DNA of 64,000 nt from Semisulcospira habei. Lineage: Eukaryota; Mollusca; Gastropoda; Semisulcospiridae. Positions within the stretch are counted from its first letter, which is position 1. Every line of letters begins with the position of its first letter. Where the stretch lies: positions 96,418,585 through 96,482,584 of the forward strand of contig BTPG01000006.1 in assembly GCA_036245525.1 (NCBI GenBank). The letters run 5' to 3'. A program made the position numbers and the translations under genes. The notes beneath the pieces are model-generated. The model ran no database searches, was not told the origin of the DNA, and worked only from the letters and a program-made list of their open reading frames with translations. Below, piece after piece: positions 48,701 to 61,026 of this stretch.

Positions 48701-51700
48701 GCATCCCCGAAGCTTGAGAAGGACTTTGGGTACGAGAACCGTCGGGGGGAAGGCGTAAGCCACCAGGCCGTCCCAGGGAATGGAGAGTGCATCGACAGCC
48801 CAGGCAAGTGGATCGGGAATCGGGGAGACGAAGAGCGGAAGCTGATGGTTCCACCTTGTGGCGAACAAGTCGACCTGGGGAGTCTCCCACCGGGCACAGA
48901 TCATCCGAAAGATGTCCTGCCGAAGGGTCCATTCCGTGTGCAGGAGCTGGCCGCAGCGAGACAGCGAGTCGGCTAAGACATTCAGGTGTCCGGGGATGTG
49001 TCGGGCTCGAATGGTAATACCCCGGTCCTCGCACCAACGCATCATCCGGTAGAGGAGCATACAAAGGTCGGGAGAGCGAGTGCCACCTTGTTTCTGGATG
49101 TAAGCCACCACAGTCGTGTTGTCCGAGAGGACGAGTAGCTCCCGGTGTCTGAGGAGATCCTCCCAGAACTGCAGGGCTTGCCACACCGCCTGCATCTCCA
49201 GCCAGTTGATGTGAGTGTGCGCTAAGTCCGCGGGCCAGGGCCCCGAAGTCGAGAGGAACCGAGGAAGGAGATGAGCGCCCCACCCAGTGAGGCTGGCGTC
49301 GACACAAAGCGAGGTCTGGGGAGGAGGGGCGGCCAGGGGAACTCCCGACGCTAGCCAAGAGTGGTCGGTCCACCGACGAAGATGAGGCAGCAGCATCTGG
49401 GGCACCGGAACCAACGTCGTTAAATCGCCTGACGACGGGCGCCAATGGAGTAGGAGATGCAGCTGGATCGGCCGGGAGTAGAGACGACCTAGGGGGATAA
49501 GGTCCGCTGCGGCGTTCAGCAGGCCCAAAAGCTGGAGCCAGACTCTGGCGGGGGCCACGTCCTGTCGTGCTAACTGACCTGCTAGGTCCGCAATCTTCTG
49601 GATCCGAGGGGCTGGGAGGCGCACCGTGTTGAGGTCGGTCGCAAATTCCATGCCCAGGTGCACGAAGCGGCGGGACGGAGAGAGATCCGACTTGCCGTCG
49701 TTCACTAGGAAGCCCAAGTGTGCCAGAAGCCGTAGCAGCGCATCCCTGTCCGACGCGAGCGAGGTCTCTGACTGGTTGCGTAGGAGGAGGTCGTCTAGGT
49801 AATTCGACGTCGGACTGGAGGAGGACTGTCGGGCCTTGGCGACTACGGCGTCCATCAGCCGGGTGAACACCCAGGGGCTGAGGTTGAGACCGAACGGGAG
49901 CGCGCGAAACTGGTATACCACACCGTCGATCGCAAAGCGGAGGAACTTCCTGGAGGCCTGGTGCATCGGGACATGCAGGTACGCATCTGAAAGGTCCAGG
50001 CTGACTGCGAAGTCCAGAGGCTGGACCGCGGCTCTCAGGGCTCGAGCAGTCTCCATCCGGAAGGAGGGGGCCGTAATGTACTTGTTCAGGGCCGAGAGAT
50101 CGATCACCGGTCGCCATCTCCCTCCAGGCTTCGGAACGACGAACAAGCGGCTGTAGAAGGCTGGGGAGTAAGGGACGCGTACCACCTCCGTGGCAGCTTT
50201 CCTCAGGAGGGAGGAGACCTCTCCCCGAAGAGCGGAGGCCTTCAACGGATCGCTGGGGATCTCGGTCCAAAGGGGGGAGCGACGCAAAGGAGGCGGGCTG
50301 CGAAAGGCGATCCGGAGGCCGGCCGAGACGGTGTCGCAAATCCAAGGGTCGTCTGGAAAGAGTGTGAGCCAATTTCCGCTGAAAAAGGCTAGCCTCCCAC
50401 CGACCGGAGACCCCGAAGTGGTCGGTGGGGGCAAGGCTGGGGGGCAGTCAGGTAGCCCGCCCGCGACCCGGTCGCCGGGCGGGACGGGGCCAGGCGGGGA
50501 CACGGGCCCTGGAGGGTCTAGGACGGCCAAAGGCGGGGGCCTGCTCAGGGGCCAAAGCAGGGGCTGACGCAGCAGCGGGTCTAACCGACCGAGAGGCGCG
50601 ACCCCTAGCCTGGCGGGAGGACGGAAAGCGGCGGGGAGGAGGAGCACTCACAGGCCAGCGGTCGGGGTTGGAGGCTCGAACGGATGACCAGGTGTCACCG
50701 AAAAGCAGGGGGCCACCCAGCGGAGCACGACGAAGCTGCGCACGCAGGTCAGGTGGTATCTCTCGGCAGGCAAGCAGAAGGGCGTCTCGACGCATCAGGT
50801 CACAGTTGGTGGAGGCAGCCATAGCGTTAACGGACGAGTGGTAGGCGGCTCGGTTGGCGACTTCCGCTAAGACGAGTAAATCCCCAAGGAGAGGCGTGAT
50901 AGAAGGATGCCAAGCGCCTTCCACACGACGAACCAGGGCTTGAGTGAGCAGCTCCAGGAACCCAGCGCAGGCTAAGGTGTTCCGCACCAGAGACGCAGTC
51001 AAATCCAGGCCACGAGGTAAAGAACGGCGAAGGAGGGCGGAGCCGCCAGCTTGCGACACGGCCGGGGGGTCGATCGCAGGAAGAGGGATGGAGAAAGCCT
51101 GGGAATGACCGGCATACCAATCCCGACGGAAGGCGATGTCCAGGCCAGCCGGCCAGCGACGATCGGAGAAGAACACCGGCTCTCGAGACGCTGGAAGTTG
51201 CAGGTGCGCTGAGAAGACATCTCGCAGCTCCTTAAATCCAGGCGGCTGGGGAAGCGACTTGAACCTCTTCACCTGACGCTCGGCATCCACAAAGGCCGAG
51301 ACCTTCCTCTTCAGGGGGGGAGAGGCTGGGCAGGAGTCCGCTGGCAGAGTGGCCGCGATGATCCTGGCGGCTTCATCCAAGGCTAGGAGGGTCTCCGCCC
51401 GGGACGACGACGGAAGGGTCGAGGGGACATCAGCACCGACGTCGGAGGGCGAAAGGGAGCGAGCATCCTCCTCCAACAGGGCTGAGACGGAGTCTTCGGG
51501 CAGCAAGCTGAGGGCTTCTTCGTCCAGGGGGTGGCGAGAAGGCGGGTGAGGCACCACGGAAGGTCGAAGCTTGGGCGGGGGCGCATCTCGAACCTCGCGG
51601 GAAGCCCGGGTATGAGCCGGCAGCGACGACGGAGGCGGGGATCGCCGAGGCGAACGCGGGAAGGAGCGAGGAGGGGTCCTGTCCGGTGCGCGGGAACGAC

Positions 51701-54700
51701 GTCTGGGTGAAGTACGGCGGACAACCGAAGAGGAGTGCCGATCACGGGAAGAAGGTCGACGATGGCGGTGACGCGGCGAACGCATCGAACGGTGCGAAGG
51801 CGAGCGCGACCGAGCGCGCGACGAGGAGAGGCGGGGGGAGCGGCGACGCTCCCGGCGGGGGGAACGATCCTTCCGGCGGCGCTCGCGGGGCGAGCGCGAG
51901 TGTCTAGCACTGACAGTGGAACGGGAAAGGTCGGGGGCGCGACTGTGTCGCGTAGGTTGAGGCTGACGTCTCTCCTGGCCGGACTCAGTGAGAAGGGCTC
52001 TATGCCGGTGTACAGATCCTCCGGAAGGATCAGCGGGCTTATCGTGGAGAGAGAGAGGAGCAAGGCCAGTCAACGTGGGACGGCTCGTGGCGAACTGCTG
52101 CAGGCCGGGCTCAGTGAGGCGGGCGCTTTGCCGGCAAACAGACCCTCCGGAAGGGTCAGCGGGCGTGGCAGCAGTGGCAGTCCTCTGGTCAGCGAACAAC
52201 GCAGGGTCCCGACGATCAATCCGTTCCGAGAGGCCGAGGCGAGGAAGAGCGGTCGTTACCACAGGGGCGACGTCAACAGGAGTGGGACGAGAGATAGCAG
52301 ACGGAGGTCGCTCTCGCCGGTAAAAACTCCAGAGGTCAGACCAACGGATCTCCGGCCAGGTCGCACAGACATCGCAGAGATGGTCCGAGGCGCAGCCCGA
52401 GCAAGGGAGGCAGACCGCATGGTCGTCCGTCGGCCACTTGAAGTCGCCGCATTGAGCGCAGGTAAGCATTTGGTTCCTGCAACAGACAAAGAGCACAAGG
52501 TCGCAAAGGCGGACAAGGGAGCCTAGCCCCACACCAAGGTACTCCAAGCGCCGTAACCACCGGCGCGTAAATAGTGGCTACAGTCTCCCAGAGCTAAAGG
52601 GCCTTTAAGGTAGACGCACGGAGTGTGGGTGCCCGAAGGCCCTACGAGAACAGAAACCCTCGTCTACAAGGCAACGTCTTCTCGTAACAGTGAAATACCA
52701 AAGGAGAGAAGGCGACTTCCCTCGAGGAGACTCGTAAAAAAAAGGTCGTGCAAGGCGCCGAAGCGTAAGCTCAACAACTGGCGCCCACGTAGTAGCAAAG
52801 CCGAAAGGAAAGCCCAACGGTAGCCGGCTCTCGGCCCGAGGGCCGGCTGTGGGAAACTACCACTACCTTACCTCCGAGACGAATCGGGAACAGGGGAAAG
52901 GGTAGTCCCACAGCCTAGAGGAGAGCAGCAGAACGACGCCAGCAGAGGCAGGGCACAAGAAGGCAGGTCAGCGCTAGGAGGCGCAGAGCACACGAAGAGG
53001 CAACGAGCGTAGGCAAGAGAAGGACCGGTCGAAGCGGCGCGAGAGCAAGGCCAGACACGTCTTCTCTGTACGAGCGAAGTAGCAAAACTGGCCGGTCTCG
53101 TGACCGGAGCTGGTAAGGCGGGAAACGGGAGACAACTCTCGGCCCCTCTAGGGGGGGTTTTTCGAGTGCCTCCCGGGTTGTGTGGGCACACAACGGGTAA
53201 GTAGGCTAAAATTGAGCTAGAAGTAGACATTTCCATAAAGTCATGTCATCGGTAATGTTTTTGAGGAAACAAGCGGCCTTGGTGTTAAACAAGTTAATCA
53301 GATTATTTTGAATAATTGTTGCACTGAATTTACACTGGCTTGTGAAGAAAAACTACTAGGAAGCAAAAGATCCTCAAGCCAATTAAAACTGACATTAGCC
53401 CCAGGACCTTTCTCTCACTGGGTATCCATTTGGGAGCCAGGGACCTGTCAGCAACCTATCCAGTCCCACAGTATACATGTTCGCATAATAATGAGACTAA
53501 CTGTAGGAATCATCCCCAAAATGCTACCGACAGCAAAGGATTAGTCCCTCATCAAGTCATATAATTTCCATCTGCAAGAAGCGTACATTTACATAAGCCC
53601 CTATGCCTCTTGCTCACCAAGAGTCTAAGACCTAGCTGTTCGTGAAATCGAAGGTGATATTTTAGGATAAGCATGCAAATGTGCACAAGGCTCGTTGGGT
53701 TCCAAAACATTTTGCCCTCTTAGGGCAAAATGTTTTGAAATCCAACTGGCCTTTGTTTGAAAAATAACTATTCTGGGCCCAAGTATTTGTCTGGTAACCA
53801 TTGTCCATTGTCTATCAAGGATTACAGAGAGCCAGTGGGCACTTCCCAGAGCACAAAGGCCATCAGACTGACAGTCACTTCAGTTGGTCTTAGTAGTACA
53901 GCTGTGTCTTAGATGTCTGCCTAACTGATGGCTTTCTGCGCACTGGGTTAGAAGTTCTCACCAGAATTTATTCTCAACTGACAAGTTGTGAACTGATGTT
54001 TAAATATCCTACTACCATGAGTCTAACTCAGTAAATACATGTATCACTATATTATCTCTACAGGAAATCTCAATACCAAAGGCACATGAACAAAATGTCC
54101 TATACACATACCCCATCATTTATTTCTTACCTTGACTAACTTGACTGTAATCCTTGCACTACAAGGGTCCACAAGAGAATACAACTCCAAACTGTCCCCT
54201 GCAGTACACTAACTGCTGCCTCAGTTTCTTACCATGTTAAGATACTTCCCAGCAAACATGGTGTTGTAGCCGGCATGCTTCAAATACACCGAAAAACCAT
54301 ATGGCTCCTGCTCTGTCTGCCAGGACTGACTGCTGCATCCTCCCTCCAGAGAATTGTTGAACGCCTGGTGGTTATGGACGTACTTGCCTGTGATGATACT
54401 TGAGCGACTCGGACAGCACAGTGGGCTCGACACAAACTGTTGAATAGATAGCACGTTATTACAAATTTGAAGAAATGACACAGGCTGTCTGGCATAAAAA
54501 CAGCTAGATCACACAATCACAAACATACCTATACCAGAACATACCAAGACCACTATCATTATAATTCTAAAACAGCAATGTACAAAGTATGACCAAAAAG
54601 TCTCGATAGTTGGGCTGCCATTTGTCACTTGCTGAAGTCACACAAATAAAATTAGTATCAAAACAAATTTCAACCTTTGCCCTTTATTCATGCACAATAT

Positions 54701-57700
54701 AGAACTAGTATCTTCAGCCATGCCGCTGTGTGACGTCATTGAAAAAGTGATGTAAACAGCTGTGCTTGAAAACAGTGGACTCTCCAAGATAATAAATTTA
54801 TTTCTACATTTTTAAAAGAGTGAAACTCTGAGAGAATCCTGTCAAAATCCAAACAAATTTGAACATTGTTTGATAGGGTACTTATGTATTGTCCAGCAAT
54901 GGCTGCAAGTGAATGTGCAATTTAAGTCTGAACAAGAAATCTTTGAAGAGGAGTACTGGTCTGTCAAATTTCAGCTGGGAACAAGCAAACTTTGCTCTTT
55001 ATTTACATATTAATTGGAAAATATGCACATATTTTGTTTTGGCAAATATCTTAAACTTCCGATCTTTCCTTTGGAACAGTTTAAAGGATAGTGTGCAATG
55101 ACCTTGACCTCCAAAAACAATCTGCGCTAAGGATACTCCATTTTTTGACAGAGACTCAGATGCAACAGAAAGTTGATCACTTAGATTACTACTCAAAACG
55201 TTTAGCATAAAAGGCTGCAAATGACCATGTGATGTCATCACTGAAGATGATACCTGCTTGTACTGTAATGGTATCCCCAGCAAACTGTCCAATCAAGAGT
55301 TGTTGGCCACAGATGACAGGAGACTAAGGGCAGTTTTGTCAGATTTTCAAAATTGACGGCAACATTTTCTCTAATTTTTAAAACTAAGAGATCCATGTCA
55401 TTGGTCATATTTTACCAAGGGAGCACTCATTCAATGCAAAACATCATTTAAGAAATTCTTTTTCCAAAAGTGCTTTAGTCTGTTCATGAACAGCGGCCAA
55501 CTCTCAGTGGCCCGAACATCTTAATTTTTGTTGAAAATGCCTGTGACCACAAAGTGAAGGTCACTGTGTCCTACACAGAGAAGCAAAACATTTGTGTTCT
55601 TCCTCAACCATCATACAGTCCTTGCCTTGACTAATGCAACTTTTGATTCTCCCCTAAACTGAATGAGGCAGGCAGGATGGATTTTTCATGCATCCAGGAC
55701 CTAGAAAAAGTCATAAATTCACAAGTCAGAATACCACATCGCATTTGAACCTTGCCTTAAGTAGCTGAAATTTTGCATAAACAGTGGAGGGTAGTGCTAT
55801 TACAAACTGTGAAAATATAAAGTAAATTGGAACAACGGTTTCAGTTTTACAGCACAACTAACATTACTTTTATAATCACACCTTGTATTTGTGTATTCCT
55901 ATACACTGTCCATGTAGGCTCTTAATTAATCACATATACTGCCTGTATATATCACCGAGTTGGATTGAATGAAATACATGTAAGAATGGGGAAAAAACAG
56001 AGAAAAATGGACGTGCAATAAACATGGACACCAAGCTTGCTGCACTTCTCCCAGTCCTTTGCTTTTCTCCATATGAAGAAAACGTACCAAGTTACTTCAT
56101 TTTTTCACTCAAAGGAGAAATTTCCTTCATGGGACTTTTTAAAATTTTGTTTTTGTTGGGGAGAGGGGAGGGGGGAGGGCGAAGGGGTGAGGTGAGGAGG
56201 GGGGGGGGGGGTGGTGGGTAAGGGGGTCGCTGGATGTAAACTTATATTGGGTATACTGTCTGTCTGTTTTGATAATTTAAAGCATCCCATCCTATTCCTA
56301 TATAAAACAAGAATGGCAAAGCCCTCAAGGCTCATGTGCATGAACGATCCAGTTCTAACGTACGAAAAGGGTTGGCTTTTGTACCTGCGATGTTTTTTCA
56401 AAATGTTCGATTTCTTCACCATTTTTGTCAATCTCCCATGACCCTTGACCGCTTCGAGTAGTGAACCAAAATAGTATGCATAGAAAGGTCTTTTTATCAA
56501 TAACCTTTCTGCCAAATTTTGTTGAAAACATTTGCAAAAAAAGTGCTAATAAAAGCTAAAATTATACTTTCTGCATCATTTGCCGATCTCTTGTGACCCT
56601 TGATCTTTTCGAGGGGTCATCCAAATTAACATGCATATAAAGGTCTTACCATAAGGTATCTCTGGACCAGGTTTGGATTTGAAGTTGTAAATTGTATATA
56701 ATAGAGAAGCAAAAAACTTTTGTCAAGAAATAGCTGTTTGTGGCCTATTACTTGATCTCTTGTGACCCTTGATCTTTCCAAGAGGTTGCATCCAAATTAG
56801 TATGCATAGTGTATACCATCAGGTACATTTGAAGTTGTGAAAAGTATTTCAGAAAAAAACATTGTTTGTCAAAATATGGTTATTTTTTACCAATTTCCTG
56901 AGCTCTTGTGACCCTTGACCTTTCCAAGGGTTATTTGTATGCATTCCTCGCGCTGGGACCATATGGCGTTGAGGCGCGTCCCCTGGGTGGTGGATAGGGG
57001 GTCCCTCGTGAGAGGGGTGCACCGAATGAAATAAGGTGCCGTGAACCAACATGGTCTAAGGGAAGGTGACCCCGACAGAAAACCCCTGGTCTTCCTAGTA
57101 AGGGGGTTGGGCGTGGGGGTAGCTTCCCCACCCTGCAAAAAAGGAAATAGCTACAAAAACGCCGACGAAAAGACTAACAGTAATTCCATTCCTGGAGGAG
57201 GAAGGTTCTTCTACCAGAAGACATGACATCCTGTGGTGAAAGCCGGAAGTCTTCGGAAGCCACAGGACCGAGCCGCCTCTCTCTATCCAGGGATACAACC
57301 ATGGGCACATGGAACGTCAAGACCATGTACCAGAGCGGCAAGGCCGCCCAGATAGCAGCGGAAATGCAAAAGTACAACCTTTCCCTGCTAGGTATCAGTG
57401 AAGCCAGATGGACGCAGTCTGGCCAGAAAAGGCTGTTAAGTGGGGAGATGATTCTGTATTCAGGTCATGAAGAGGAGAATGCCCCCCCATACAGAAGGTG
57501 TAGCATTCATGCTGTCACCAGTGGCACAGAGAGCGCTGATGGGCTGGGAACCTCTTGGGCCAAGAATTATCACAGCAGCCTTTAGAACCAAGAAAAAGAT
57601 CAAGCTAAACGTCATCCAGTGTTATGCGCCCACTAATGACAGTGACGAGGAAGAGAAACAAGAGTTCTACGACCGACTCCAGAGTGCCTTGGACAAAAGT

Positions 57701-60700
57701 GCAGAGCGAGACATCACCATCGTCATGGGCGATTTTAATGCCAAAATAGGGGAGGACAACACCGGATACGAAGAGGTGATGGGGAGACAGGGACTAGGCT
57801 CGGAGATGAGTGAGAACGGGGAGAGGTTTGTAGACTTTTGTGCTCTAAACCGACTTGTCATTGGAGGCAGCATCTTCCCACACAGAAGAATACACAAAGC
57901 AACTTGGGTCTCACCTGACCATACAACAGAGAACCAAATAGACCATATCTGCATTAGCAAGACATTTAGAAGATCCCTTCAAGATGTTCGAGTGAGGAGG
58001 GGAGCAGATGTCGCCTCCGACCACCATCTGCTTACCTTAAGAATGAAGCTCAAGCTAAAGAAAAGCCGCACAGAGACAACAAGAAGACAGCGCTATAATG
58101 TAGGCCTCCTGAGAGAAACTGGAGTTAGAGAAGAGTTCAAACTGGTGCTGTCCAACCGGTTTCAAGCGCTACAGGAGCTAGTAAATGAAGAGGAGGCGGT
58201 CACCACAGAGCAGCAGTGGAAGGCAGTTAGAGAGGCGCTGAACTGAACCTGCAAAGACACTGTAGGGTTCAGGAAACACCATCACAAGGACTGGCTGTCG
58301 GCACAGACCTTGAAGAAGATAGAAGTGAGGAAGCAGAAGAAAGCAGCTGTCAACAACAGTCGCACGAGAGCAGCCAAAGTAAGGGCACAGGGGGAATACT
58401 CGGAAGCCAACCGCGAGGTGAAGAGTAGTATCAGGGCAGACAAGAGGGCCTACACAGACAGCCTGGCAGCAGAGGCAGAAAAGGCAGCAGGCAGCGGCAA
58501 CATGAAACAGCTCTACGACATTACCCGAAGATTGTCAGGCAAGTATGGCCATACAGAAAGACCAGTAAAAGACAAAGAAGGCAAGCCTATGGCAGACAGA
58601 GCAGACCAACTCGACAGATGGGCCGAGTATTTTGAAGAGTTACTGAACAGACCTAGCCCACCCGACCCCCCAGACATCCAGCCGGCAGAGACCGACCTAC
58701 CCATCAGCTGTGACAGACCCAGCCGGGAAGAGATCAGAAGAGCAGTGGCATTCTTGAAGAACGGCAAAGCAGCAGGCCCAGATGGCATCCCAGCGGAGTC
58801 TCTGAAAGCAGACTTAGAGACAACAGTGGAGATGCTGTACCCACTGTTTGGAAAGATCTGAGAAGAGGAGGTGATGCCGGCTGACTGGAAGGAGGGGTAC
58901 CTAATCAAGCTTCCCAAGAAAGGCGACCTCAGCAAGTGTTCCAACTACAGAGGAATCACCTTGCTGTCAGTACCAGGAAAGGTCTTCAACAGGATCATCC
59001 TGGAGAGAATGAAGAGCTCCGTTGACCCCCAGCTGAGAGACCAGCAAGCAGGATTCAGGAAGAACCTATCATGTACAGACTAGATCGCCACTCTCCGCAT
59101 CATCGTGGAACAGTCTCTGGAGTGGAGCTCCCCGCTGTACGTCAACTTTGTGGATTATGAGAAAGCATTTGACAGTGTGGACCGAGAGACTCTGTGGAAA
59201 CTCCTACGACACTACGGTGTACCCACAAAGCTCATCCGCCTGATCAAGAGCAGCTACGATGGCATGACATATCGCGTGATCCACGAAGGGCAGTTCACCA
59301 GGGAGCTCCAGGTCAGAACCGGTGTCAGGCAGGGGTGTCTGCTGTCTCCGTTCCTCTTCCTACTGGCCATAGACTGGGTCATGAAGATGACCACAGAGCA
59401 CAGACGAAGTGGAATACAGTGGACACTGTGGACACAGCTTGACGACCTCGATTTTGCAGACGACTTGGCATTACTGTCCCATACTCATCAACAAATCCAG
59501 GACAAGACCACGAGGCTTGCTGACATCTCATCCCAAGTGGGCCTCACCATTCACAAACAGAAAACAAAGACAATGAGGCTGAACGCAACCAGGGAAGAAC
59601 CAGTCTTGCTTGCTGGCACCCCGTTGGAGGAGGTGGAGTCCTTCACCTATCTTGGGAGCATCATAGACAAAAAAGGCGGCACTGATGCAGATGTCAGAGC
59701 ACGAATCGGTAAAGCCAGAGCAGCCTTTCTCCAGTTGAAAAAAGTGTGGAGCTCCAGAGAGCTGTCACAACACACCAAAGTCCGGATTTTCAACTCCAAT
59801 GTAAAAGCAGTTCTCTTATATGGAGCAGAGACTTGGAGATTGACAAAAACCACAGTCAACAGAGTACAGACCTTCATGAACAGTTGCCTTAGAAGAATTT
59901 TGAAAATCCACTGGCCAGAGAAGATCAGCAATGTCAGACTCTGGGAGAGAACAGAGCAGATAACAGCAGAGAATGAAATTGGGCAAAGAAGATGGGGATG
60001 GATCGGTCACAGTCTGAGAAAGCCAGCTTCCAGTATCACTAGGCAGGCATTGTCATGGAACCCCCAGGGAAAGAGGAAAAGAGGTAGGCCGAGAAACTCC
60101 TGGCGTCGAGACCTCCAAGCAGACATCAAGAGACTGGGAACCACCTGGAGTAGAATCGAAGGAGAAGCACAGGACAGGAGTTGCTGGAGGTCTCTCATCG
60201 ACGGCCTATACCCGGGTAGGGGTGACAGGCATAAGTAAGTAAGTAAGTAATTAGTATGCATAGAAAGCTCTTACCACCAGGTATCTTTGTATCAAGTTTG
60301 GGTTTGAAGTTCTTAATAGTATTTGAGAAAAAACAAATTTGATCAAAATATGGCTATTTTTACCTATATCCTGATCCCTTGTGACCTTGAACTTTGAAAG
60401 AGGTCAATGAAATTGGCATGTTTAGAAAGGTCTTGCCACAAATTATCCTTGGGTCAAGTTTGAAGACTGGGGCTTGAATAGTCTCCGAGAAAATGCCAAC
60501 GTTAAAGTTTACCACGGATGACAGCCAACGCCAAAAAAATGGATGACCACTGGCCCAGAACATACTCACTTTTGCTTTGCATATGAGCCAAAGAAAAACA
60601 TGATCCAATCTGTCTGTCCAAAATTTTCACACACAAAAAAAATTCTTTATAAATTTTTTACTTCCATTGCACAAGTACAGCAGTTGCATTGATTTGTCAT

Positions 60701-60990
60701 TTTAACTGTTGTTGTCTACCGTATTTTCAATACGGTAGACTTTGAAATTGGGCTGATTAGAGCCCATTACGGAGCATGCATGATGTTTTTAGCATGTGAG
60801 GCAGAAATTCTGGCAAAGATGTAACAAAATAAAAATGATGTCATGTCTAGCTTCGCAAACCTTGCTAGAGAACGTCAAAGCGGCATATGAGTGTGTATGC
60901 GTGTGTATGCGACAGAGACTAGAGCCCGCGTTTGAGGATGGACAAGCTTGAAATTGTATGATATTGTCCCTAAAAGAAAACTCTCGAGAC

Positions 60991-61026
<36 letters not shown>

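Larger units (their letters stand above)
47004..53272 (-). mobile_element. DIRS-like element D, nearly intact
   Basis: A 6.3-kb element in intron 3 of copy 2. On the minus strand it has the DIRS order: right terminal repeat, gag-like ORF (52547-50448), RT/RNase H ORF (50647-48368) and tyrosine recombinase (about 48560-47461), internal complementary region, left terminal repeat. Adjacent ORFs overlap in different frames. Only one break was found, a missing base in the recombinase near 47836. The flanks carry no target duplication, as expected. Confidence 0.95.

Noticed and set aside
48560..50372. First two thirds of the long minus-strand ORF 47778-50372
   Set aside because: It is a shadow of the RT/RNase H frame (48368-50647), which has the real motifs; only the last part of that ORF is the recombinase.
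51380..52530. Plus-strand ORFs opposite the DIRS gag (for example 51735-52526)
   Set aside because: GC-rich antisense shadows of the gag frame without recognisable motifs.
34726..54436. SULF1/SULF2-type extracellular sulfatase
   Set aside because: No basic hydrophilic domain; DKRQLYEFD, the C-terminal [10 protein letters not shown] block and short length favour GNS.
54590..55700. Mariner-like transposon relic
   Set aside because: Only vague similarity; no DDE motif, terminal repeats or readable transposase could be established by eye.
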